The notes under the pieces: generated by a model
Seen by the model: the letters and a program-made list of their open reading frames with translations, nothing else
What the model was told of the DNA's origin: nothing
The model's database searches: none
Assembly (NCBI GenBank): GCA_026874595.1
Contig: CM049318.1
Span: 10,709,241-10,773,240, forward strand
Source of the DNA: Sipunculus nudus
Lineage: Eukaryota; Annelida; Sipuncula; Golfingiida; Sipunculidae
Direction: 5' to 3'
Length of the DNA stretch: 64,000 nucleotides
Program-made: the position numbers and the translations under genes
In this document: piece by piece, positions 1-13,080 of the stretch
Layout: every line of letters starts with the position of its first letter
Numbering within the stretch: position 1 is the first letter of the stretch

Positions 1-998
1 CGTCTGTTGTTGGGGATTATAAGAGTGTATTTTACAGCACTCAACTGCCACTTCATTGTAACACTGATTTTTAGCTTTGCCATTATTGTGTCAGTATCAA
101 TCAAATGTTAATGTCTTTAAAATAGAAATTATTTTTATCACTGTGATATATGGTAAGAAATTTAATTTTGTTGAGTACTTACACTTCAGGCTAGATGTTA
201 TATGTGAAGATAGGGGGGACTTCGTCAGGATATCAAATGCTCACAGTGCTAGGAGTGTCCTATACTCACAAGTATAAAAGTGTGTGCTACAACCCATTTT
301 TTTCAGACAGCATTTCTTTTCAAAGGCATGTAAAACATGTGTTATTACTCATTTGAAATGGCATTCATCAATTTGCTTGAATATTTCATTTTATTATGTG
401 ATATACAATCCCAGATATGATCTGTGTAATTTAATATGAACTGTTTTGCTTTATGGACATGTATATCATTGTGTTCAGAAAACTAAAGATGTGGAGCAAA
501 GGGGTGTTTCAAGGCAAATAGTCTGTTACAAAACCAAATGAACCATTGCGAGAAATGTCACTGCTAATTGTAAAACCTGGAAACTGTCATTGAATTAACC
601 AGGTGTCTCCTGGCATTAGAAATCAGATGATAGCTTGTCAGGGTTGAGGGACTAGTGATTGAAATTACTGCCCACAACCTTGTCGCTACAATTAGGATGA
701 CATATAAGCATGTGAGCATCTTTACAGTTTTATACAATTAAATGTGTGTTCAGTATGTAGAACTTGTTGTTATCTGTTTTTGCCTGATTTATATATATAT
801 ATTTCATGTTGCCATAAAGAAATGGCCAGTACTAAAAATTTGTTCAAATGACCCAACAGAGACTTCTCTGAACCTGTAAAATCAGCAATACAACAACTGG
901 AGAGTATCAGTTGAGCAGTTGCACAGACATGGTAGGATATCCCACAAAAATGTAGTAATGACCCATGATGTTTGCTGACTGACATGCACATACTATAA
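1..998. other. no recognisable feature
   Basis: AT-rich DNA with no credible exon, repeat-family terminus or RNA gene that I can recognise. It ends at the CTAG terminus of the family A element. Confidence 0.6.
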
Positions 999-2055
999 CT
1001 AGAATACGGGTAGTCGACAAGCGACTACGTGTATCCGCCAAAATCAGAGTAGGACGGGTGAAGTGAGGCATGGATTGAGTGGCAAGGGGAAATAGAGTTA
1101 CATATGTTACATATAAGAATGGATCTCTGCCAAATAAACATGATTGTAGGTGGCGCCACCTGTTATTTGAATAAGAAACTATCCAAGATGTATACACATG
1201 CAAAATTTCAGGTGGAAAAGTCAAACCACTGCAGAAATATGAGTGATTTTATCCCACAGCAGACAAACAGGTGGACGCTGTGCAAAAATAGCTGCAGGTG
1301 GTGCCACCATTTTTAGCTCAGCTGACTGTAAGTCATCTGAGCCATAGGGATCACCTTTTGTCCGTCGTCCGTCCGGGCGTCTGTCCGTTAACAGGGCACA
1401 AATCGTAACCCCTAGAACTGGAATCTTCTTACATGACATCCTGGGAGGTCTATGGAAATTCTCCTTGTAAACCTGAAATTAGGTCACTGTGACCTATATT
1501 CTTCGAGCTATGGGGTTCCGAAGTACCCCCCAGAATAATGGAAAATTTGATACAAAAGCTCAGGTCCTGAACAACTAATGCATTGATCATCATGATTTTT
1601 TGCATGGATATTGATCATGGAGTGTTTCATCAGTTTCTGCAGACTGGTGGCGCCACCTGTATTTTTTCGATTTTTACCAATATTTTTCTTTATTTTTGAG
1701 ACCTCTTAAGATGCGGCCATCTGTTAACAGGGCACAAATCATAACGACTACACCTAGAATCTTCTCTCTTGACATGCAGGGAGGCCCATAAAAAGTCTCT
1801 TTGGAAACCTGAAATTAGGTCTCTGTTACCCATAACCTTAGAGCTATGGGGCTCCGAAGTACCCCCCAGAATAATGGAAAATTTGATACAAAAGCTCAAG
1901 TATCTAAACAACTATTGCAGTGATCACAATGATTCTTTGCATGGATATTGATCATGGAATGAGTCATCAGTTTCTGCAGTATGGTGGCGCCACCTGTATT
2001 TTTAGCTCAGCTGACTATAAGTCATCTGAGCTATAGTCGTGGTCCATTGTCCTTC

Positions 2056-2101
2056 GTCCGTCCGTCCGTCCGTCCGTCCGTCCGTCCGTCCGTCCGTCCG
2101 T
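2056..2101. repeat. (TCCG)n tract
   Basis: About eleven perfect TCCG units just inside the 5' end of a family B element. Homologous tracts occur at 43998-44058, 44252-44290 and 46615-46655. Confidence 0.95.
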
Positions 2102-3854
2102 AGATGTGGCACGTTTTGAAACCGTAAGACCTAGGAATCCAAAATTCGGCATAATGTTAGATGTCCCCAAGATCTCCTACCAAGCCGAAAACTGGGTCTT
2201 TGCGACTTCGTTCCTTTGAGAAATTAAGGAAAAACCTCAATTTTTTATTAAAATCCTATTTTTACACTTCAGGACTGCCTAATATCAAAACCACTCATCT
2301 GTTTTTCCTCATATTTACCATAAATAATCCTTTATATGGTTCCTATGTACATGCCAGAAATTGGGTCTGTATTATATAATTTAAAAAAGTTATGGGCCCA
2401 AACATAATGCATTTTGTAAATAATCAGGAAAAAAATTTGATCACTTAACACAAAACTTGTTAAAGCTAAGCACTTTTTTTCCAGTAATATAACTTTTATT
2501 AATCAAAATTAAATTGTATACCCAAAATTTGATCAAAATCTTTTAAATTTTTTTACATATTAGCAAAAATAAAAAATTGGTACCTTAAACTTTGCCCAAC
2601 TTTGACCATGGCACGTTTTTTTCCTGTAACTGCTGTGGATTTAATTTTCAAGGCATGTTTTTGTTAGCATTTCACCTGTTAACATTTAAAATTTGAAACC
2701 AGTTTATCAAAAACTGTAGATTTTATTCAAGTTTTCAAGCACCATGTCACATATTGTTTACATCAACCTAGTGTTATGCAGTTTGCTAGAGCTCAGCTCC
2801 CCAGCTTCAGCTCTAAGTTCCTTAAATTAGGCATACAGTAAGATGTCTCCAAAATCCCCTACCATGCCAACAATTTGGTCACCAGAACTTAATTCCTTCG
2901 AGATATTAATGAAAAACTTTATTTTTTCATTAAAAACCCTTTGTTACACTTCAGGACTGCCTAGTATCAAAACCACTGATCTGACTTTGATCGTATATAA
3001 TATACATATTTTTTTCTATACATTCGCTATGCACATGCCAGAAATGATGTCAGTATTGCGTAATTGTTTTAAGTTATGTGCCCAAACAAAATTGACTTTG
3101 TAAAAAATCAGGAAAAATATTTACTCAGGTTTTTATGAAAATTATTGAAGCTAGAGAATTTTTTTCAAGTATATAACTTTGTTTAATTAAGATTCAATTG
3201 TATACCCAAAATTAGATCTGTATTTTGTAAATTTTATAAGTTATTAGCATAAACATAAAATCAGTACCTGAAATTTTACCCAACTTTGACCATGGCACAT
3301 TTTTTCCCTGTGAGTACTGTTGATTTAATTTTCTCAGAATGTAAACATAAGTATTTAATGTGTTTAAATCTGAAATTTGAAACTAAAAGGTTGAAAATTA
3401 GGCTAGTTATTGAATTTTATCTTGAGGGTCTATTGTAGTCACTTGCTTTGTTCCAGATGCAGGTAGGCCACTCCAGGTCACTGGAAGTCAGCTATGCCAG
3501 GGTTCCTGATTTGTTTCAGTCACTGGGGGAGATCCCCTGCTGTGACAGGTGTACAATTGTTCTCATATCACACCCCCTCCCCCCCCCCTATGAATATATA
3601 AATATACATTTGTATGCATGATGTGGTGTTACATGACAAGATTGAGATTTTTGATGATGCAATTTAGAATTATGAATCAACGTTTATATTCAGAAATATA
3701 TGTTATATTGGAAATGTATACAAATTAAACTTAAAATAAAAAAATGAGGATCTAATACAAACATGTGTTCATTATTTTTGAGCCTCAGCAGAATTGGAGA
3801 TCAGGCTTTGTTTGCCCTGAATGTTTATGCAAAAGTGTTGTTAATCCCATCTCT

Positions 3855-3875
3855 CCCCCCCCCCCCCCCCCCCCC
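3855..3875. repeat. poly-C run
   Basis: About 21 consecutive C. Similar runs at about 3576, 4379, 5528, 11433, 15256, 15373 and 63571 lie mostly in or beside repeat copies. Lengths may be affected by sequencing. Confidence 0.85.
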
Positions 3876-6445
3876 GGCTGTCATTGATCCTTAGCACCTC
3901 ACCGTCACCTGTGCACTGGGACATTAGTTATTATTGCAAATGTGTACAATTTTTTCAATTTGAAAGATAATTGGATTAGAAAAAATTAAGATCTAATATT
4001 GAAACATATTCTTGCCCCAGGAGAATGGAACATAAAGTGATCAGCTCTTGTCTGTCCATCATCTCTCAATTATCATTAAATATATATACTAATTATGAAA
4101 TTTTTCCTTTAAGCACTGTTGAAATAACTTTCATATGCAGTATGTGTACGGATTTAAGCCATTAAAGTCTGAAATTTGAAAGCAACTTATGTATTCAGAT
4201 GTGTAATATTGCAGATGAAAAACTTTAAAATATTAAAATATATTATCAGCTTTGTTTGTCTAACAGTCTGTCTGTTGGCTGTTTAATCCTGTAAGTATTG
4301 TTGAATTAAGTGGAAATCCTATATGTATACACTATGTTAATACAGAGATGTTGTAACTCCCATCATTCCAGCCCTCCTCCCCCCCCCCCCCCCAACCACC
4401 ACCACCAGGTTCTTGCATCTGGGGACTGGAGACATCAGTTATATTTCAACTGTACATTTTATAAAATAAAAATACATATATTTAATAATATATATTACGT
4501 AAAATAGATCCAATTGAGCAAATGTGTAAACTACTGAACTGTCAACAAACTTTAAAAAAGCCAGCCAATGATCATGGTAATTATATACATCTTATGTTCA
4601 CAAACTGCTCACATGCTTCAATTTTGACATTAGAGAATGCATGGTTTGGTCACAAAATATTATTTGCAACAATTTCTCACTCATCAATACAAACCAATCA
4701 TGTCAACCAGCGATGGCATATATTACCTTTTCATCTTAGACTTGATCTCCATTATTATTTTAGATTTTTACCTTCAAGGCCAACTTCAGCTGAGCACAGT
4801 GACCCATATTTATAGCACCATGTCTTGAATGTTTACATCAAGTCATTGGATAACAGTGTTCCAGGCTGTTACATAACACCTTCACTCCTTTCCTACTGCT
4901 TCTGTGAGTGTCTGGGTCAGGCTGGGTCAGGCAGTAATTACCAGAGAGCCTTTCTCCTCTCTCTTTCCCTTTCTCTCTTTCTAGCTCTCTTTCTCTCTCT
5001 CTCTTTCTCTCTCTCTCACCCCTATGCCTCCCTTCCTCCCTCCACCCCATTATGTTGACAGGTACTATAAACCTAATTTATTAGATATATATGTTGATGC
5101 AATTAAGAAATGTGAATCAACTGAAATATTCACATATATATGTTATACTCTAAATGTATAGTTACATTTTCAAACCTGGAAAAAAATGATGTTATAAAAA
5201 AGGGAATTTATGTAAAAATTGTTCATAATTTCCTGGCTCAGAAGAATGGGAATTAAAATTATTTGCTTTGTTTCTCTAGCTTTCTTGCCTGTTTTAAATA
5301 TTTAATAATTATGAATAAACTTTTTTTTCCTGTAAGCTCTGATTAATTAAATTTCATATCCTGTACGTATATGCAAGGGTATTGTAACTCCCACCATCCC
5401 CTTCCCCCACCCCACTAAGTCCTTGCTCCTTCGCACTGTCAACAATAGTGCTATTGCTATAGCATAAAATTTAATAATTTGAAGAAAATATATACAGAGA
5501 GACAGAGGCGTTGTAACTCCCATCGTAACCCCCCCCCCCCCCCTCCATCAAGTCCTTCCGCCTGTGGAGTGGGGATTTTATAGCAACTGTATACATATCA
5601 TAAAATAGAAAAAACAGTTTAATTAAAGTTTAAATTAAAAAAATTGGATCTCATTAGACAAATGTGTAAAATGTTGAACTGTCAACAGCCTGTCAAAAAG
5701 GTATCCAATGAAAGCGCAAGGTCAGATCTTAAAATATTATTTGCAACAATTTCTTCAATCATATCAACCAACCATAGCCTAGATTACCTCTTTCTCTCAG
5801 ACTTTATCTACATTTCATAATATTTTAGATTTTAACCTTCCAGGTGTTTAAGTACTGTTGAATGCTCCCTCCCTCTCTCTCTATCTCCTTTTCTCTCTAC
5901 ATCCAACCCTCCTTGCTGCCCACACTGTTTCCTTCTCCAAACCCCATCCCAATGTCAGCCTCAGTTAACGAGAACAAGTTGAATCAGATATATTCATATT
6001 TTTATATATTGTATAACTGTTTGTTGCCTATGTACGTGCCAGAAATTATGTCAATATTGTGTAATATGTAGATGTGATGGGCATCAATATAATGTACCTT
6101 GTCAAGACCTAAGAGATATCATGTCATACAGTCACAATTCATAAATCCACTCTTCAGCATAGTTAATAATAACATTATATATTTCAAATTGAAATCTTGC
6201 AGACTTCTATACACTATAGATCCTTCAACAAATAGCCTTATCATCATTCTACCACTGCTTAGTGTACTGTCATTGCATTCATATTTGCTCAAATATATTG
6301 CTATTTTCAACTGCTCCCAAATAAATAAAAAAAAACCACTATATTTACTCCATATTAATCCATCAGTCAGGTAATTTCATACATGATTTACTCACATATT
6401 ACATTATATTCCTTTATAATAGCCTAATAGGTCCATGATATTCAT

Positions 6446-7326
6446 TAGTGTTGGGACGATATGGGTTTTTGATATCATGATAATTATTCAAATTTTATCG
6501 CGATATATCGTGATATCGCGATATTTTTAACTATATATAGTGGCATTAAATAAGGCATCAGTAATGATATTTATAACAACCACCTTTAAAGTCTTGACTT
6601 TATACAAGCGGCTAAGTATTTATACATTTATACCTATTGTGCCAGTACCACAGAATGACTCATTAGGTGATGTAAGTTGCATGAAGGTCCTGCAGGTGTG
6701 CAAGCTTGAGGCGTGGGAAGTCCTACCCCCATCGTCGAATCACGCTTGTCAGAACTGTCCATCAGTTTCCTATAGCTACATAAAAGCTGGAGAATCTCGT
6801 CATACCAATCATGGCTAAATATACCATTCCAATTTTATATGGCAAAATATGCAACCCGTATGGAATATTCTATTCAGTTGTGACACTTTTATGTTGACAT
6901 TTTCGTTCCATGCAATAAAAGCATAAATATGTGGATTTATTGCTCTTTCATTGTAATATTTTTTCTCCTGGAATTCTCAAGCTTTTGTCCACACAGATTC
7001 ATCCGGCTACTTCCGGACATTTCCAACTAATCCCGAAGTCTGTAAGCACACGGTTCCACCCACACGCGGACATTTCCGACTTATCCCGAAGTCTGTAAGC
7101 ACACGGTTCCTCCCACACGCGTGTATCCAAATACATGTGGTTTATAAAAATAAATGTGATTCTTTGAAATAAATTTATTTTAAACCTCAAGGGCTGACTT
7201 GTGAACCAAAATCGTGAATAAAAAATTGATATCGTGGTATCGCAATAATAGGAAAGTTGACGGTATGATAACCGTAGCTGTCAGATATCGTGATAATACC
7301 GTATACCGGTAACCGTCCCAACCCTA
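6446..7326. mobile_element. non-autonomous hAT-like DNA transposon
   Basis: 881 bp with terminal inverted repeats TAGTGTTGGGACG (left) and the complement of TAGGGTTGGGACG (right), flanked on both sides by the 8-bp duplication ATATTCAT (6438-6445 and 7327-7334). The related repeat copy at 12185-12192 has a single ATATTCAT, an empty site. The interior has GATATCGCGATA-type palindromes and no transposase. Eight-bp duplications are typical of hAT elements. Confidence 0.85.
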
Positions 7327-9231
7327 ATATTCATAAGGTTTGTCGACTAAATATAGTATCACAATGTTGATACATTTATAGTTCAATCATGATCAGCTGA
7401 GCGCCGTGACCCATAGGTCCCTTGTTTTTTATTTTTACGAATTTTTTTCTCTATTTTTGAGACCTCATAAGATGCGGTCATCTGTTTACATGGCACAAAT
7501 CGTAATAACTGGACCCAAGAATCTTCTCTCTTGACATGCTGAGAGGCCCATGAAAAGTCTTTAAAAACTTTTTTTAGGTCTCTGTTACCCATAACCTCTG
7601 AGCTATGGGGCTCCGAAGTACCCCCCAGAATAATGGAAAATTTGATACAAAAGCTCAAGTATCTGAACAATTATTATATTGATCACCATGATTCTTTGCA
7701 TGGATATTGATCATGAAATGTTTCATCAGTTTCTGCATTCTGGTGGTGCCACCTGTATTTTTTCAATTTTTAGCTCAGCTGACTGAAAGTCATCTGAGCT
7801 ATAGGGATCACCTTTTGTCCGTCGTCCGTCCGGCCATCCAGGCGTCTGTCTGTGAACAGGGCACAAATTGTAACCGCTAGACCTGGAATCTTCTTACTTG
7901 ACATCCTGGGAGGTCTATGGAAATTCTCCTTGTGAACCTGAAATTAGGTCACTGTGACCTATATTCTTCGAGCTATGGGGTTCTGAAGTACCCCCCAGAA
8001 TAATGCAAAATTTAATACAAAAGCTCAAGTATCTGAACAACTAATGCATTAATCACCATGATTTTTTGCATGGATATTGATCATGGAGTGTTTCATCAAT
8101 TTCTGGAGATTTATGGCGCCAGCTATATTTTTTTTTATTTTTTACGATTTTTTTTCTCTACTTTTGTGATCTTTAAACTTTGGTCATCTGTAAACAGGGC
8201 ACAAATCATAATGACTGGACCTAGAATCTTCTGTCCTCACCTCCAGGGAAGCCCATAAAAGGTCTACATGGAAACCCGAAATAAGGTCCCTGTTACCCAT
8301 ATTCTGTGAGCTATGGGTCTCTGAAGTACCCCCCAGAATAAAGATTTGGTGATATATTAACAGGGCACAAATCATAATGACTGGACCTAGAATCTTCTTT
8401 CTTGACATGCAGGGAGGCCTTTGGAAAGTCTCTTTGGAAATCTGAAATTAGGTCTCTGTTACCCATATCCTTCATGCTATGGCTCCGAGAATAAAGATTT
8501 GGTCATCTGTTAACAGAGCACAAATTATAATGACTTGACCTAGAATCTCCTTTCTTGATATGCTGGGAGGCCCCTGAAAAGTCTCCTTGTGCACCTGAAA
8601 TTACATCTCTGTTACCAGTATCCTTCATCCTATGCGGCTTTGAAATACCCCCCAGAATAAACATTTGGTCATCTGTTAACAGGGCACAAATCATAATAAC
8701 TGGACCTAGAATTTTATTTTTTGACATGCTGGGAGACCCCTGAAAAGTCATCTTGTAAACCTTGAAAATAGGTGTCTGTTACCCATATCCTTCATGCTAC
8801 AGAGCTCCATAGTACCCCAATGAATATTGGATGATTTTATACAAAAGGTCAAGTTTGGAAAAAGTATTTCATTCAAATTTGACATTCAGATGATAAAATT
8901 ACTTTTGTCAATGTCTTCCTGGTCAGCTGAGCGTCATGACCCCTGGGTCACTTGTTGTGTGTGTTATAAAGCTATCCAAGGGCTACATTTGTGTAAATTA
9001 TTTTTCCTGATTGGTCAAACGAGTCCGGAGATATAAGCATTAATGTCTGCAGCGTGAACGTGAATGAAGCTGGTGCCACCTGTCACAAAACCAAGAAAGC
9101 TATCCAGGATGTATACACATGCCGAATTTCAGGTAATTTGGTCAAACCACTGCAGAGATATGAGTAAATTTTAACCCAAGGCAGACAAACAGATGGACGC
9201 TCTGCAAAAATGGCTGCAGGTGGGGCCACCA

Positions 9232-10783
9232 TTTTTAGCTCAGCTGACTATAAGTCATCTGAGCTATAGTCGTGGTCCTTTGTCCGTCGTCCATCCGGCC
9301 GTTAACAGGACACGTTTTAAAACCGTTATACCTACGAATCCAAAATTCTGCATACCAATAGATGTCCCCAAAATCTCCTACCATACCAAAAATTGGGTCA
9401 TTAGGACTTTGTTCCTTTGAGATATTAAGGAAAAACCTCTGTTTTCCATAAAAAAGCCATTGTTACACTTCAAAGCTGCCTAATATCAAAACCTCTGATC
9501 TGTTTTTGATCATATTTAGTATTCATATATTTCCATACATTTTCTGTGCACATACCAAAAATTAGGTTAGTATTGGGTATTATTTTGAAGTTATGGGCCC
9601 AAATATAATGCAGTTTCTTAAAAATCAGGAAATATATTTGCTCTCTTAACATGAGAATTGCTGAAGCTGGAGACTTTTTTTCAGGAATATAACTTTATTT
9701 AATCAAGATTCAATTGTTTACCCAAAATTAGATCTGAATTTTGCAAATTTTTCAATTTATTAGCATAAATAAAAAATCAGTACCTTAAATTTTGTCCAAC
9801 TTTGGCAATGGCACATTTTTTCCCTGTAAGCACTGTTGATTTAATTTTCACAGCATATATACATAAGTATTTAATCTTTTAAAATCTGAAATTTCAAAGG
9901 AATTGTTTGAAAAGAGTAGCTTTTATTCAAGTTTTCATACACCATGTCAAGTGTTGTTTACATCTGGCCCACCTAGTAATACAGTCTTCACTTGCATTAT
10001 GTAACCCACCCCAGGCAGCTTGCCTTGGCTTAGCTTGGCCACTACTAGCAGGCTTCTCCTCTGCCCTGCACTCCCCACCCCCTCAGCTGGTGCATAAACT
10101 AGATGAATGTTATAATTTTCTGTATTTTATTTTATTTTTGGCTATGCTACATTTTAGATTTAGTATTGTACCACCAGGGTTACAATGATTAAAGTGCACA
10201 TTTAATTGTGTCCACAAAGTGATGTATTGCTATGAAAGTGTGGATGTTCATCAGAGTGCTCATTAAAGATTTTAATTTGTTTCACTTATAACTCATGGTT
10301 GTATCAGTTGTTACATGATACTGGCTAAATAATCAAAATTTATATTGCTGATCCTTTATTTCAGTTCATAAAATTAAACATTCCCAACTCCAGTTTGCTC
10401 CTGGTATAATATATTGGGTGTTTTGATCCTTGGATTAATTTTAACACATGTATTAGTTTCATAGTTGAGAATACTTTTCTTTTTTACTGACACCATTTAA
10501 AAAAATAATAATATTTAAATTTTTCCTGTTAATGCTGTGGATTTAATTTTCACAGCATGTATACATTAGCATTTCATCTGTTAAAATCTGAAATTTGAAA
10601 CTAATTGATCAAAAACTGTAGATTTTATTCAAGTTTCCAGGTACCAAGTCTTCATTGTGTACATCAGGTCAGTATAAATGCAGTGTACTGGGCAGTTACA
10701 TAACACCTTCAGGTCTGACCTACTGCCACTGTGAGTGTCTGGGTCAGGCTGGGTCAGGCAGTAATTACCAGAGAGCCTCTCTT

Positions 10784-10816
<33 letters not shown>

Positions 10817-10835
10817 GGCAGTCCAGCTCTCTCTT

Positions 10836-10890
<55 letters not shown>

Positions 10891-12283
10891 CTTTTTCTCT
10901 TTCTCTCTCCATCTCTCTCTCTCGCTCTTACCCTTATTGCCTCCCTTCCTCCCTCCATCCCATTCTGTTGACAGGTACTTTAAACTAGATACATTAGCTA
11001 TAAATGTTGATGCAATTTAGAAATGTGAATCAACTGAAATATTCACAATCACATGTATGTTATACTGTAAATTTATAGTAACATTCGTAAACCTGGATAA
11101 AAATTATGTAATGAAAAAAAGGAATAAATGCAAATATTGTTAATTTTTTATTGGCTCAGTAGAATGGGGAAAAAAATTATTTGCTTTGTTTCTCCATCTT
11201 TCTGTCTGTTTTAAATATTTGATGTTCATGAATAAACTTTTTTTATAAGCACTGTTGAATTAAATTTCATATCCTGTATGTATATGCAATGGTGTTGTAA
11301 CTCTCACCATCCCCTTCTTCATCTCACTGAGGCTTTGTTCCTTGGCACTGTGAACAATAGTTCTATGGCTATAGCATAAAATTTAATAATTAAAGAAAGA
11401 CAGAGGCGTTGTAATTCTGATCATAACACAACACCCCCCCCCCCCCCCCATCAAGTCATTGCACCTGTGGAGTGGGGACGTTATGGCAACTGTATACATA
11501 TCATAAAATTGATAAAAAAAGGTTTACCAAATAAATTGGATCTCATCAGACAATGTGTAAACTGTTGAACTGTCAACAGCTTATCAAAAATGTAACCAAT
11601 GGAAAGGCATGGTCAGATCTCAAATATTATCTGCAACATTTTCTTCAATAATATAAACCAACCATGACCCAAATTACCTCTTCCTCTCAAACTTTATCTA
11701 CATTTCATCATATTTTTAATATTTCAACCTTCTAGGTGGTTCAGTCCTGTTGACCATTTGGCCATAGGTACCTATGTACATGCCAGAAATTATGTCAATA
11801 TTGTGTAATATGTAGATGTGAGGGTCATCAAAATAATGTACCTTGTCAAGACCGATCTTGTCAAGAAATCATGTCATACAGTCACAAATTCATAAATCAC
11901 CTCATCAGCATAGTTAATCATAACTAGTCAAATTGAAAGCTTGCAGTTTTCCATACACTATAGATCCTTCAACAAATAGCCTTATCATCATTATACCACT
12001 GCTTAGTATACTGTCATTGCATTCATATTTGCTCAAATAAATTGTTTTTTTCGACCCCTCCGAAATAAATAAAAAATAAACCACTGTATTTTACTCCATA
12101 TTAATCCATCAGTCAGATTATTTCATATATCATTTACTCACATATTACATTATATTCCTTTATAAAAAGCCCATCATGACCATGATATTCATAAGCTTTT
12201 TCTACTCAATATAGTATAACAATGGTGATACATTTATAGTCCAATCATGATCAGCTGAGCTCCGTGACCCATGGGTCCCTTGT
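9232..12283 (+). mobile_element. family B element (second insertion in element A)
   Basis: Begins TTTTTAGCTCAGCTGACTAT after 'ggccacca' and ends GTGACCCATGGGTCCCTTGT before 'ttgtgtatg'. Collinear with 1999-7425 but shorter and without the hAT-like insertion. Contains a CT microsatellite (10777-10925) and a poly-C run near 11430. Insertion point is at the same position of the A-unit as the first insertion. Confidence 0.65.
10777..10925. repeat. (CT)n-rich microsatellite
   Basis: Long CTCTCT/TTTCTC tract inside family B; a shorter homologous tract lies at 4955-5020. Confidence 0.95.
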
Positions 12284-13080
12284 TTGTGTATGTTATAAAG
12301 CTATCAAAGGGCTACATTTGTGTCAAAAATTTTCCTGATTGGTCAAACGGTTCCTGAGATATAAGCTTGGATGTCTGCAGCGTTAACCTGAATGTAGGTG
12401 GTGCCACCTGTCATAAAATCAAGAAAGCTATCTAGGATGTATACGAGTGCCAAATTTTAGGTGAATTAGTCAAACCACTGCAGAGATATGAGTGATTTTA
12501 ACCCAAGGCAGATAAACAGATGGACACTGTGCAAACACCTTTTTTTGTGTATGTTATAAAGCTATCCAAGGGCTACATATGTGTAATTTTTATTTCCTGA
12601 TCGCGGTCAAACGGTTCCCGAGATATGTGGGTTTATGTGTGGAAACACACGCACAAACGGACGCTGGGCAGAGAGGAAAGGTCAGAGGTCAAGGCCACTT
12701 GGCTAGGCACCAGTTCACATGTGACCCAATATTTTGTGTAAGTTTCGGAAAAATCAGTCCAGTAGTCTCAGAGGAGTTCTCCGGAAACGAACGCGGCGGC
12801 GGCGGAACCCCATCAAAAACATAGTATCCACAAAACTTTGTTTTGGCGGATACAAATAGCACTCTGAACAAGGCTCCAAACAAAGCATACAAAATAAACA
12901 ACAATGACATTTGCAAAGCAAATCTTTTTTTATGCCTTATTTCCCAGGATTTAAGAAAATTGTATTTTCTCAAATTTATCCACCCATACTTATGGATCAG
13001 CTACTGATGACATTCCTGTCTAGATCACGTGTTTCTTAAAGAAATCATTAATTGTAGCTACCGAGGCCTGCATATAATTA

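Larger units (their letters stand above)
1999..7425 (+). mobile_element. family B inner element with (TCCG)n, pyrimidine tracts and a hAT-like insertion
   Basis: 5' end TTTTTAGCTCAGCTGACTAT followed by its imperfect inverse TCATCTGAGCTATAG and a (TCCG)n tract. 3' end CAGCTGAGCGCC, then the palindrome-derived GTGACCCATAGGTC and CCTTGT before a T run. The inverse of GCTCAGCTGA recurs just inside the 3' end. It inserted into the T run after 'ccacctgta', seen intact at about 1650. Parts recur inverted at 22676-25464 and 42194-44109 and direct at 9232-12283. Confidence 0.6.
1310..8955 (+). mobile_element. family B composite (first insertion in element A)
   Basis: Starts TTTTTAGCTCAGCTGACT and ends GTGACC-CCTGGGTCACTTGT. 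The outer part has tandem units with 'ggcacaaatcataatgactggacctagaatcttc' (split as ggcacaaatcataatgac and tggacctagaatcttc) and 'gtaccccccagaata'. A complete inner copy (1999-7425) interrupts it, and a third 5' end lies at 7767, so at least two nested events are present. No protein-coding capacity. Confidence 0.55.
999..12855 (-). mobile_element. family A Helentron-like element, split by two family B insertions
   Basis: On the minus strand the 3' end is at 999: a hairpin (GTAGTCG/CGACTAC, 1010-1028), then CCGTATTCTAG and T. The 5' end at 12855 begins TTGTATCCGCC; its complement GGCGGATAC lies just inside the 3' hairpin. The element's own DNA is 999-1310, 8956-9231 and 12284-12855 (about 1.2 kb), built of tandem units with GGTGGCGCCACC and GCAGACAAACAG motifs. 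The uninterrupted unit junction at about 12545 (tttttttgtgtatgttataaag) shows what the two broken junctions looked like before insertion. No coding capacity. Confidence 0.6.

Noticed and set aside
2161-2379. Recurrent small protein [14 protein letters not shown] seen in several copies (also near 43734-43937 and 46351-46554)
   Set aside because: It recurs because the family B repeat recurs. The frame is short, starts at a random ATG and is broken in other copies, with no sign of selection.
6540-6818. 92-codon ORF as transposase of the hAT-like element
   Set aside because: No transposase motif; the element is 881 bp and non-autonomous.
10655-11020. Ser/Leu-rich protein of 121 residues
   Set aside because: Translation of a (CT)n microsatellite inside a family B element.
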